Assembly (NCBI GenBank): GCA_025058345.1
Contig: JANXEN010000005.1
Span: 24,758 to 88,757 of the forward strand
Direction of reading: 5' to 3'
Source of the DNA: Sulfolobales archaeon
GTDB lineage: Archaea; Thermoproteota; Thermoprotei_A; Sulfolobales; NBVN01
Length of the DNA stretch: 64,000 nucleotides
In this document: piece after piece, positions 34,434 through 43,249 of the stretch
Layout: each line of letters opens with the position of its first letter
How positions within the stretch are numbered: the stretch's first letter is position 1
Translations under genes and position numbers: made by a program
The notes under the pieces: model-generated
Told to the model about the DNA's origin: nothing
Database searches by the model: none
Seen by the model: the letters and a program-made list of their open reading frames with translations, nothing else

Positions 34434-36557
34434 ATGCATAGTAGCCTTAGGGACGTAAATGATTTTAATATACCTAAGACTATTTTAGAGGGTATTAAGG
34501 CTAAGGGTATTAAACAACTGACTCCTCCTCAGGCAGATGCTTTACAGTCCGGCATACTTAACTGGGAGAACGTATTGGTTGTTGCACCAACAGCTAGTGG
34601 GAAAACCCTCATAGGTGAAATGGCGTTAGTCAACACCGTTTTAAAGGGAGGAATAGGTATTTATACTACTCCGCTTAAGGCTTTAGCTTCTGAGAAATTT
34701 GAGGAATTTAAGTTTTGGAGGAATTACGGAGTTAAAGTCGGTATATCTACTGGGGATTACGACGAGTCTGGAGAGTCGCTAGGTAAGTACGACATATTAG
34801 TAACTACTTACGAAAAATTGGATTCTATTTTAAGGCATAGACCTACTTGGCTTAGTGATATCCGTACTTTAGTTATTGATGAGCTTCACAATGTAGGGGA
34901 TGCTGATAGAGGACCTATAGTTGAGTTGATTTGCGCAAGAACTTCCTTACTTGGCGCTCAAATCATTGGATTAAGTGCTACTATAGGTAATCCTGAAACC
35001 ATAGCTAGGTGGTTGAATGCTAAATTAGTAATAAGTGATTGGAGACCTGTAAAGCTAGTTGAAGGCTTTTACGATAAAAAAAGAAACGTCATCGAGTTTA
35101 ACGACGGTAGACTAGAGTCAGTTAGTACTGACTTAATAATCCACTGCGTCAAACAAGCTGTAGATGGAGACTATCAATTATTGATTTTTAAGCAGTCTAG
35201 AAAACAGGCGGAGATGACTGCATATAAATTAGCAGAGCTGCTTAAAGGATCCATCAACGTAGATTCTACATCCCTAGTAGATACGGTAAGGTCTGAATCA
35301 CCGTCAAAGAGTGAGGCAGAATCGGTAACTAAGGTCATAAGTAGCGGTGTCGCATACCATCACGCTGGGTTATCCCCTATAACTAGACGTGTCATCGAGG
35401 AAGGTTTCAGGACAGGCATAATTAAGGTTGTAGTGGCTACCCCAACTCTAGCTGCGGGCATTAATGTACCTGCTCGGAGGGTGTTGGTCTATACTAGGAG
35501 ATTCGAAGAAGGATTTATGAAGCCTATATCCGTTATGGAGTACAAGCAGATGGGGGGTAGAGCTGGTAGACCACAGTTCGACCCTTACGGGGAAGTCATT
35601 TTAGCGGACGTTACTTCCGTATCTGAAGGTAGAAAGTATATATATGGGAGAGTTGAGAACGTCACTTCAGCATTAACCAACATGAGATCCTTAAGGATTC
35701 ATTTACTAGCATCTATAGCGTCTGGGTATTTAAGCAGTGATAAGGAACTAGATAAATTCTTCAGCAAGACATTAGCGTTTAACACACCAACGTTTGTGGT
35801 GAGTAGGACGAGCTTACATAAAGTCATTGACGAACTAGCATCTATGGGGATGTTGAAGTACAATGAAAGCGGCTATCAACCTACGGAGTTAGGTATTGCT
35901 GTAACTAATCTATACATAGATCCTTTAACAGCCGAAATAATAATCAATCACCTAAGAAACGTAGATGAGGTTAAGGATATCTATTACTTACATCTAATAT
36001 CGATAACCCCTGACTTTGGTAAGATTAGAATTACAGGATATAGTAGGCTGGAGGATGATGCACTATCACTAGTAGATCTAGGCCTGATACCTGATCTAGA
36101 TATAGTTAAGGAAATCCACTACGATGATTGGCTAAGAGGATTTAAAATAGCCCTGATATTAAATGAGTGGATTAACGAAGTAGATGAAGACACCATAATT
36201 AGGAAGTACGATATAGGATTAGGTGACTTACTAACTATAACTGATACTGCGAATTGGATAACCCACTCGGCAGGCATTATATGCAGAGTGGCTAAACTAA
36301 GGAATCACGCCAAAAACTTAGAGCTAATATCTAAACGTATTGAGGTTGGTGTCAAGGAAGACGTCTTAGAACTAACTCACTTAAAGGGCGTAGGTAGAGT
36401 TAGAGCTAGAATATTATTTGAAAACGGTTTTAGAAAATTGGAGGAAGTAGCTAACGCAGACCCTAAGAGACTAGCTAATCTACCTACATTCGGCGAAAAA
36501 ATAGCTAACGAGATCATCAATCAGGCCAAAGCTTTGATTACGTCACCTCAACACTAA
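34434..36557 (+). CDS. hel308: Hel308-type DNA helicase
   Basis: 707 residues, Ski2-like superfamily 2 helicase. The Q-motif region TPPQADALQSG precedes Walker A VAPTASGKT (50-58). The DExH box reads VIDELHNVGD, motif III is LSATIGNP, and motifs IV-VI include GVAYHHAGL and QMGGRAGRP. A winged-helix and ratchet region follows, then a C-terminal helix-hairpin-helix LKGVGRVRARILFENGF. It unwinds 3'-tailed DNA at stalled forks. The length equals the family's. It starts at ATG 34434 and converges with pheT with no intergenic space. Confidence 0.93.
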   Translation: MHSSLRDVNDFNIPKTILEGIKAKGIKQLTPPQADALQSGILNWENVLVVAPTASGKTLIGEMALVNTVLKGGIGIYTTPLKALASEKFEEFKFWRNYGVKVGISTGDYDESGESLGKYDILVTTYEKLDSILRHRPTWLSDIRTLVIDELHNVGDADRGPIVELICARTSLLGAQIIGLSATIGNPETIARWLNAKLVISDWRPVKLVEGFYDKKRNVIEFNDGRLESVSTDLIIHCVKQAVDGDYQLLIFKQSRKQAEMTAYKLAELLKGSINVDSTSLVDTVRSESPSKSEAESVTKVISSGVAYHHAGLSPITRRVIEEGFRTGIIKVVVATPTLAAGINVPARRVLVYTRRFEEGFMKPISVMEYKQMGGRAGRPQFDPYGEVILADVTSVSEGRKYIYGRVENVTSALTNMRSLRIHLLASIASGYLSSDKELDKFFSKTLAFNTPTFVVSRTSLHKVIDELASMGMLKYNESGYQPTELGIAVTNLYIDPLTAEIIINHLRNVDEVKDIYYLHLISITPDFGKIRITGYSRLEDDALSLVDLGLIPDLDIVKEIHYDDWLRGFKIALILNEWINEVDEDTIIRKYDIGLGDLLTITDTANWITHSAGIICRVAKLRNHAKNLELISKRIEVGVKEDVLELTHLKGVGRVRARILFENGFRKLEEVANADPKRLANLPTFGEKIANEIINQAKALITSPQH

Positions 36558-38198
36558 TCATAAAATAAGGTGGAGGAGCTTTGAAAGATCTAATTCCATA
36601 ACGGCTGTTGGTAAGTTTATTCCTAAGTAATTAAGTATTTTCGGATGAACCTCACCGACCATACCTACCCTCGAGCCATTTACTAGAACCTCACCACATC
36701 TTCCGTTAATCATGACAACGTTCTCACATGGTCGAAGCGAATAACTAACCCCTAACACGTTCATCAACGATTTAATAGTAATTAATATATCTGTTAGTGT
36801 AACACCCTCTGATGAGATTGCAGCTACGACCTTCCTAACACTCTTAATTACATCACCACCAACCTCAACAACATCCCCGACCTCAAATAACCTTACACCC
36901 TTAGAATACGCTAAGTTAACCTTCACTGACTGGAGTATGGAAGGAATTAAAGAACCTCTAATTACTGAGTAAGCCTTCATTTTAGGATTCTCGATACTGA
37001 CATAGTTGCTGATGCCTAAAGCATTTAAAACATCTGGATCTACCAACATAAAGTTTACGACTTCACTGTAGTTTAGGCCTATCATTATGTCTTTAATGTT
37101 TTTTGAAAACTTTTCGATAGGATGTATCCCACCTGAATGCGTTGGTGGAATGATTTCGGTAGGTAATTCCCCATAACCATAGGAAATAGCAACCTCCTCA
37201 ATCAAATCTACTTCATGCATTACATCAATCCTATAGGGAGGAACTTCAACCAGTAAAGACTCTTCAGTCGATTCCCTGACGTTGAATCCCGTACTCTTAA
37301 GGTGATTAATTACTTCATTCAGCGTCAAATCTATGCCTAATAACCTCCTCAGGTTGCTTAACCATAATTCAATAGTCCTTACATAGTATTGAGGGCTCAA
37401 TAAAGTGGTACTGCCGTCAAGCACCTTAACACTGAAAACTTCTACGTTATCCCCCCTTTCGATGAGAGCACCTATGACTAAATTCATGATTCTGAACATT
37501 AAGTTTAACTCTGTTCCAGTGATATCTATGAATATGTCTCTAGTCATAGGTGTTACTCTAGTGTATTCGCTGTTAATTATTGGAGGCATTGAAAGCACTG
37601 TGCCTTCATAATCTAGTAGGAGTGGATATTCACCTTCCTTTACTAGATGCCTATACTTAGATCCTTTATCGACGGTGCTAAGTACTTCACTTATACTCAT
37701 CACGGAATCGTAACCCAAAGGCTTGAAGGTGTACTCATTGACAGCTTTATAGTATATTGGGGGTTTTACCTTACTTAGGTCATGAATACCTACAGCAACT
37801 AATGCTCTATCACCACAGTAACTGAAATGTAGTTTCTCCTGCAGCTGAAATAACTGAGCTATCGCCTCATCATCTAAGCTCAACCCCTTAACTACGGCCC
37901 CTAAAACATACGGCCTGTAGGAAGGCTTGTTAAGCGTGATTACCTCCACATCACTATTCTTAACATCTACCACCTTAAATCCATCCTTAGTAACTAGGAG
38001 AGTCCTCAATGCCCGTCCTAAACCCTCCGCTGAGAAGAGGTCAGGTCTATCATAAGATGCTTCGTAAATTAATTTATCACCTCTAAACTCAACAACTTCG
38101 CATTTAAGCTTACTAAGGATGACGCTAAGCTCTTCATAACCAATGCGTTTCTTAGCTATTCGTTCAATATCCGATAGACTGACTTCAACTGTAGGCAT
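36558..38198 (-). CDS. pheT: Phenylalanyl-tRNA synthetase beta subunit
   Basis: 546 residues, the archaeal size. It has the B3/B4 editing region with YRPYVLGAVVKGL near 105 and FDLSAEGLGRA-type FSAEGLGRALRTL, the B5 domain with VEVPPYRIDVMHEVDLIEEVAISYGY, and the catalytic-like core ending in MVGEVHPKIL and MELDLSKLL. With PheS it charges tRNA-Phe. It lies two bases after the pheS stop, a typical pheST operon. Confidence 0.95.
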   Translation of the reverse strand: MPTVEVSLSDIERIAKKRIGYEELSVILSKLKCEVVEFRGDKLIYEASYDRPDLFSAEGLGRALRTLLVTKDGFKVVDVKNSDVEVITLNKPSYRPYVLGAVVKGLSLDDEAIAQLFQLQEKLHFSYCGDRALVAVGIHDLSKVKPPIYYKAVNEYTFKPLGYDSVMSISEVLSTVDKGSKYRHLVKEGEYPLLLDYEGTVLSMPPIINSEYTRVTPMTRDIFIDITGTELNLMFRIMNLVIGALIERGDNVEVFSVKVLDGSTTLLSPQYYVRTIELWLSNLRRLLGIDLTLNEVINHLKSTGFNVRESTEESLLVEVPPYRIDVMHEVDLIEEVAISYGYGELPTEIIPPTHSGGIHPIEKFSKNIKDIMIGLNYSEVVNFMLVDPDVLNALGISNYVSIENPKMKAYSVIRGSLIPSILQSVKVNLAYSKGVRLFEVGDVVEVGGDVIKSVRKVVAAISSEGVTLTDILITIKSLMNVLGVSYSLRPCENVVMINGRCGEVLVNGSRVGMVGEVHPKILNYLGINLPTAVMELDLSKLLHLIL

Positions 38199-38200
38199 GG

Positions 38201-39754
38201 CTAACCACCAAGCATAACTTTAGGTATCCTTAACTTCTTAATTACTTCTAATGAGTTTGTGTAGAGGTCTCTTATATCATCGATGTTTAAAACCATCATT
38301 GCTATTCTATCGATCCCTATTCCCCAGGCAGCTACATTACAATTAACTACTTTGAGGGGTTTCAGTACTTCAGGCCTAAACATCCCTCCTGGAAAGACCT
38401 CAATCCATCCAAGCCTAGGGTGCTTTACGTATCCTTCAACGCTAGGTTCCGTGAATGGGAAGTATGCGGGTCTAAATAAAACGTCACCTAGACCCAAACG
38501 TTTTGAGAACTCCTTAAAGAACCCAAGTAAGTGCTTAAATGCCACATTTTTACCAACTATTATACCCTCAAGCTGATGGAACTCCATAAGGTGTGTAGGG
38601 TCAGGAGTGTCCGGCCTGAAAACCCTATCCAGAGAGAAGCACCTGTATTCACCCTCACCCCTCTCATATATAGTGCGCATAGATACTGAAGTCGTATGAG
38701 TCCGAAGTATTAGCCTTAAAGCTTTTTTAGGGTCCCACCTATAGCCCCAACCAATCGATTTAGCTAAATCGCCACGTTCATGAATATTCTTAACACTATC
38801 TAAAATTTCGTTAATAGCTTTAGGAGCTGACTTAATGGTGTGCGTTATGAAGTAGACGTCGTTTACAGATCTGGCGGGGTGATACTGAGGTAGGTAAAGA
38901 ACGTCGAAATTCCAGAACTCAAACTCTATGTGAGGGCCCTTCATTTCTTCGAAACCCATAGATACTACAACCTCTCGAACATAGTTTAAGAACTCAGTGT
39001 ATGGGTGCTTCCTGCTTGGGTAGACCAGAGGTACATCAATGCTCAGGTCAAATTCTTTAAACTCTACATCCATCCAACCGTAGCTCGATATCAGGTCAGA
39101 AGTTAATGCAGTAATGACCTCCTTAGTAACTATTAAATTATTACTTAAAGCGTTGATAGCGGCATTAGTTAACTCTACCTTCAATTCCTTGACTTCGTTT
39201 ATATCTATAAAACCTCTTCTTCTAATACTTAGTAATTCCTCACTTATGACGTCTACAGATAATCCCTCCTTAAACCTCATCAATAAGGAGGTTAATTCGT
39301 TTAAATAACTATTAAACATAGCTACTTTATCATCATCTAACAGAAGCTCAACCTGATTCCTACTAACTGAGATGACGTTATACCTTCTTAATATGCCTAA
39401 AACGGCTGAGAACTCATCTCTACTTAAATTCGTAGTCTTTAGTAACTCCTCAACACTTAACCTCTTTACACCTCTTGAATTAAGGTCTAATAGACTTAGA
39501 AACATCTTCTGTTCAGGTAAACCGTTACTTAAGTAATTAACCCCTAATTCACTTAATCTAATAAAGTACTTCGTAGACCTATGGAGTTTGACGATCTCCT
39601 TCATCTCTAGTTCGGCGAGATCCCTCATTATGTCATGCACTGCAACGTTTACTTCTTCAGCTAACTCATTAACACCAACGGGTACGATCCTCTTCTCCAG
39701 GAACTTCCGTAAGGCATTAATTATTAAATACTGCCTAGCACTAACTTTATACAT
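38201..39754 (-). CDS. pheS: Phenylalanyl-tRNA synthetase alpha subunit
   Basis: 517 residues, class II synthetase. The N-terminal 230 residues are helical with winged-helix parts (VGVNELAEEVNVAVHDIMRD) as in archaeal and eukaryotic PheRS alpha. The catalytic core holds HPYTEFLNYVREVVVSMGFEEM (motif 1), RTHTTSVSMR and FRPDTPDPTHLMEFHQLEG (motif 2), and WGIGIDRIAM (motif 3). It starts at ATG 39754 and is divergent from the PAP2 gene over an 82-base promoter gap. Confidence 0.96.
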   Translation of the reverse strand: MYKVSARQYLIINALRKFLEKRIVPVGVNELAEEVNVAVHDIMRDLAELEMKEIVKLHRSTKYFIRLSELGVNYLSNGLPEQKMFLSLLDLNSRGVKRLSVEELLKTTNLSRDEFSAVLGILRRYNVISVSRNQVELLLDDDKVAMFNSYLNELTSLLMRFKEGLSVDVISEELLSIRRRGFIDINEVKELKVELTNAAINALSNNLIVTKEVITALTSDLISSYGWMDVEFKEFDLSIDVPLVYPSRKHPYTEFLNYVREVVVSMGFEEMKGPHIEFEFWNFDVLYLPQYHPARSVNDVYFITHTIKSAPKAINEILDSVKNIHERGDLAKSIGWGYRWDPKKALRLILRTHTTSVSMRTIYERGEGEYRCFSLDRVFRPDTPDPTHLMEFHQLEGIIVGKNVAFKHLLGFFKEFSKRLGLGDVLFRPAYFPFTEPSVEGYVKHPRLGWIEVFPGGMFRPEVLKPLKVVNCNVAAWGIGIDRIAMMVLNIDDIRDLYTNSLEVIKKLRIPKVMLGG

Positions 39755-39836
39755 TTAATCCTCCGTAAATCGTAGTTGCAGAGAAAGGTATTTAAATATG
39801 AAGTAATTCCTAAAATGTGATCAACGGTAGCTAAGG

Positions 39837-40667
39837 ATGTTGGTAATGGACTTGCACTATACGTTGATAATACTTTTATCATGTATAGGTGATGAGCTGA
39901 TTTACTTACTACTATCCTCAACACTTACTATAGTCCGTAGAGGTTTAGGAATTAAGATATTGTATATATTACTCATCAGCATGTTCATAAACCAGGTACT
40001 TAAGTACTCACTTAACGTGCAGAGGCCCCCCACTCTTTCGAACCGTATTGATAAACTTCCGCAAATTATTGGTTATCTAGTTGAGGGTGAGGGACCATCC
40101 TTACCGAGCGGTCATACGCAGATCTCAACAACCTTCTGGACTTCATTAGCTTTAAGCACCTATAGTAAAGTAGTTGTCGTTGCCATGGTATCCCTTCCGA
40201 TACTGATCGCGTACTCCAGAGTGGCTCTCGGAATGCATTCACCTCTAGATGTAGTTGCAGCTCTAATAATCGGTTATTCTTTACCTTTAATTACTTACCT
40301 AACTGAGATGAAGTTCAGTAAGTATGGAGGTAATTATAGGAGCCACGTAGATCTCCTTCTAATGACGTTAATATTTCTGTCTTCTACAGTGCTTAGCTAC
40401 CCGAAGCTTCAATCCATTTCAGGATTAATTGCGTCAGTGTTAGTAACACGTTACATGACTACTGGCTTAGAGGTTGGCATTTCTAAACGTATCAAGACCG
40501 CGATAATTTCATTGACTACCCTAGGACTAGGTTATTTCCTAATACGTTTCACTCCTTCAATTGCTGTTAATGAATTCATCATATCGTTAGCTACTGGATT
40601 AATTGCCTATTTAGTAATTCCTGTTACGGTAGGTGTATTTAAATTACGTAAGCTTAGCTCTCTTTAG
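39837..40667 (+). CDS. PAP2-superfamily membrane phosphatase
   Basis: 276 residues with about eight membrane helices. The PAP2 motifs are all present: KYSLNVQRP (K-x6-RP), PSGHTQ (PSGH) and SRVALGMHSPLDVV (SR-x5-H-x3-D). These form the phosphohistidine active site of lipid phosphatases, such as undecaprenyl- or dolichyl-diphosphate phosphatases. A role in recycling the dolichyl carrier would fit the flippase and PMT genes, but that is inference. The start may be ATG 39837 or 39846. Confidence 0.88.
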   Translation: MLVMDLHYTLIILLSCIGDELIYLLLSSTLTIVRRGLGIKILYILLISMFINQVLKYSLNVQRPPTLSNRIDKLPQIIGYLVEGEGPSLPSGHTQISTTFWTSLALSTYSKVVVVAMVSLPILIAYSRVALGMHSPLDVVAALIIGYSLPLITYLTEMKFSKYGGNYRSHVDLLLMTLIFLSSTVLSYPKLQSISGLIASVLVTRYMTTGLEVGISKRIKTAIISLTTLGLGYFLIRFTPSIAVNEFIISLATGLIAYLVIPVTVGVFKLRKLSSL

Positions 40668-41043
40668 GCTTAAATTTAACTATGTATGGGACGTAACCAT
40701 CTAGAGTCATAGCTGATCTCCTAATGGTGGCTTCTACTTCCATACCTAAACGAACCTCCTCAGGCTTAACGTTAGTTAATTGAGTGAGTACTTTACCATT
40801 ACTTGTCTCAACTAACGCGATGACTAAGGGGGACATATTTTCAAAGCCTTCTATAGGTACGTTAACGACCGTATATGAGACTATCTTACCGACGCTGCCT
40901 AGGGCTATTCTCTCAATATTTCTGGATGAGCACTTAGGGCATGCTGCCTTGGGTGGGTAGCAAGTATATCCACAGTCCTTACATCTAATGCCAACTAAAT
41001 CGAGGAGGATGTCCTTTAACCTCCATATTCTCTGGAACGACAT
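40654..41043 (-). CDS. DUF35 zinc-ribbon/OB-fold acyl-CoA-associated protein
   Basis: 129 residues. An N-terminal helix is followed by a rubredoxin-like zinc ribbon, C21-KD-C24 and C35-PK-C38, and an OB-fold with GKIVSYTVVNVP and PEEVRLGMEVEAT. In archaea this protein bridges acetoacetyl-CoA thiolase and HMG-CoA synthase and channels acetoacetyl-CoA. Its gene follows the thiolase gene by 4 bases, as in those operons. It overlaps the convergent PAP2 gene by 14 bases. Confidence 0.9.
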   Translation of the reverse strand: MSFQRIWRLKDILLDLVGIRCKDCGYTCYPPKAACPKCSSRNIERIALGSVGKIVSYTVVNVPIEGFENMSPLVIALVETSNGKVLTQLTNVKPEEVRLGMEVEATIRRSAMTLDGYVPYIVKFKPKES

Positions 41044-41047
41044 GGTA

Positions 41048-42208
41048 TCAACTCCTTAAAATAATGGTTGTTATGTTTGAACCTACCCCACCGATGTTTT
41101 GAGTTAGTCCTACCTCACCACCAACCTTAACGCCTGGGAAATCCTTACGTAACTGCATAACAACCTCACAAACCTGGTAAATACCTGTAGCACCTACTGG
41201 ATGGCCTCTAGATTTTAGACCTCCTGAAGGATTTATAGATGGTTTATCACCAGGTCTAAACCTTCCATCGTAGAGGTACTTAGCTCCCTTACCCTTAGGT
41301 GCGAAGCCAACATCCTCAAGCGTTACTACACCATTTATGGTGTAAGCATCGTGAAGTTCCGCTATATCAATATCCTTAGGTGTAAGTTTAGCCATCTTGA
41401 GGGCTCTTTCAGAAGAAACTCTCGCTGCTAGGAAGGAATCTAATTCAAATCTAGATGAAATGTCCGTACTGTCTAAAGCGTTTCCTATCCCGGCAACTAA
41501 GATCGGGGTATCATTACATTTTTTAGCCACGTCCTCTGAAGCCAATATAACGGCAGCGGCTCCGTCACTCATGGGACATGAGTCGAGAAGCCTTATAGGA
41601 TCTGCGATAATTGGTGATTTAAGCACATCTTCATTTGTTATCCTCATTCTTAGATGCGCATATGGATTGTGATAACCGTTTTCATGCATAAGTATAGGCC
41701 ATGCCGACATCTCATCACGCTTAACATCATATTTATCCATATAGTGCCTCATCACCAATGCGTTAAGTCCTGAAAAGCTAATTCCGTAAGGTATCTCAAA
41801 ATCTGCATCAGCCGCATATGCTAACCCACGAGCGACTTCCGGAGTACTTCTCTCACTTAACTTCTCAACACCGACAACAGCAACGGAATTAGCTAATCCC
41901 GACGATATTAATGAGTAACCCGCGATCATTGCCGCACCTCCAGCACCGCATGCAGCCTCTACCTTAAACCCTGAAATACCCCTAAGGCCGCAGTAATCAG
42001 CTATTAATGAAGCTAAGTTCTCCTGCTCTGCCTGACTACTTAACATGTTGCTAACTACTATGAAGTCCGGTAGTAAGTTACTAGCATCATCAATAGCTTT
42101 AAAAAGCGCCTCGGCAGCTAAATCCCTTAAGGGACGTTCATAAAACCTACCAACGTTACTCATACCTACACCAACGACAAATACCTTACTCAACACAGCA
42201 ATCACCAC
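41048..42208 (-). CDS. Acetyl-CoA C-acetyltransferase-like thiolase
   Basis: 386 residues. The nucleophile is C87 in VEAACGAGGAAM, the family histidine segment is ELHDAYTING, and GGLKSRGHPVGATG holds the catalytic His. The C-terminal GLTQNIGGVGSN has Gln where the archaeal thiolase usually has His. It makes acetoacetyl-CoA from two acetyl-CoA in the mevalonate route or cleaves 3-oxoacyl-CoA. Its gene stands between the HMG-CoA-synthase-like and DUF35 genes, all within 5 bases of each other, so the three are one operon. Confidence 0.9.
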   Translation of the reverse strand: MVIAVLSKVFVVGVGMSNVGRFYERPLRDLAAEALFKAIDDASNLLPDFIVVSNMLSSQAEQENLASLIADYCGLRGISGFKVEAACGAGGAAMIAGYSLISSGLANSVAVVGVEKLSERSTPEVARGLAYAADADFEIPYGISFSGLNALVMRHYMDKYDVKRDEMSAWPILMHENGYHNPYAHLRMRITNEDVLKSPIIADPIRLLDSCPMSDGAAAVILASEDVAKKCNDTPILVAGIGNALDSTDISSRFELDSFLAARVSSERALKMAKLTPKDIDIAELHDAYTINGVVTLEDVGFAPKGKGAKYLYDGRFRPGDKPSINPSGGLKSRGHPVGATGIYQVCEVVMQLRKDFPGVKVGGEVGLTQNIGGVGSNITTIILRS

Positions 42209-42212
42209 ATAC

Positions 42213-43082
42213 TCATTGCAATATAATTACTGACGAATTATTTAGAAGCTTATCTAAGTAATTAACGCATCCACGAACCGGCAGTAAATCTTCGTTAACC
42301 TTAAGAATTAAAGAAGTTACCCTGCTGAAGTTTTCATCAGAATCTAGCAGAAGTATGTAATCGCCTGGTGACGAGATTTCAAACGTCCTAATTAAGGTAA
42401 GCGGTGTGTGTGACGTGTTGAAGTGCCCTGCAGCCGCGACATATTTAGATGGCTCTAAAGCTAAATCACTAATCCCCACACTTCTTAGCACCTTAGAGCA
42501 ATACCTCAAATCCTTTATGTTGGTAGCTACGTACTTAATGACCTGCGGTTTAATTCCCGCTTTATCTATTAAATCCTTTAAAAACTTAGACAACTTATTA
42601 AGGTAAAGTTCTGCATGAAAGTCGTTCTTAGCATCCTTACCAGGCAATAATGGTGGGGAATTAATTAATGAATTACCGGTGACTACCTCCACATAACCAC
42701 CTGACTTGCTGAGAACCATAGAAACTGCAGCAGCCGCGCTACTGGAATCGGAGGAGACGGCTAATACATCACCGTCATCAACGACTTCCTGAACTACCCC
42801 CACTAGGTGATATAAGTCATTAACGTCATATTTCCTAATATCACTCAATTTGAGGAGATCTGCTAGTAAAGCAGACTTAACGCCTATGGTTTTATCGCTT
42901 GATACGTAGATAAGTGTTTTAACGTTATGGTAGCAACTCTGCCTTAAAATCCGGCACGACTCATAACTCATAGTCACTAAATCTTCGTCAGGGCCGAGAA
43001 CAGGAATTAACGCTTTACCATTATTTTTCCTATATCTAGGTATGTAAGTACACCATGCCGAAATATGTAATTTCATAAGCAC
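42213..43082 (-). CDS. HMG-CoA synthase-like protein without catalytic residues
   Basis: 289 residues, against about 350 for archaeal HMG-CoA synthase. The N-terminus ISAWCTYIPRYR matches the family start (GYGAYVPSYR), and GHFNTSHTPLTLIRTFEISSPGDYILLL matches the conserved C-terminal Gly-Asn-rich strand. The segment that should carry the nucleophile (EFACKAGT in the family) reads KYDVNDLYHLVG near 84-95, with no cysteine between residues 51 and 194. The usual FHQPN histidine is replaced in KYVATNI (184-189). It looks like a structural partner or a decayed enzyme, kept next to thiolase and DUF35. Confidence 0.7.
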   Translation of the reverse strand: MLMKLHISAWCTYIPRYRKNNGKALIPVLGPDEDLVTMSYESCRILRQSCYHNVKTLIYVSSDKTIGVKSALLADLLKLSDIRKYDVNDLYHLVGVVQEVVDDGDVLAVSSDSSSAAAAVSMVLSKSGGYVEVVTGNSLINSPPLLPGKDAKNDFHAELYLNKLSKFLKDLIDKAGIKPQVIKYVATNIKDLRYCSKVLRSVGISDLALEPSKYVAAAGHFNTSHTPLTLIRTFEISSPGDYILLLDSDENFSRVTSLILKVNEDLLPVRGCVNYLDKLLNNSSVIILQ

Positions 43083-43249
43083 TCTCTAAATACTTAATGA
43101 TGGGGTTTTTATTATTTTCGTCAATAGACTATAGGGGTATTAGACATTAATCTAACATAAAGTTACATAGCACTATTTAAGTCAGAATACCCTTAACATC
43201 TAGGTGAATCCCTGTATATAAGTATTTATTAGTAGTAATAATCCTGCTA

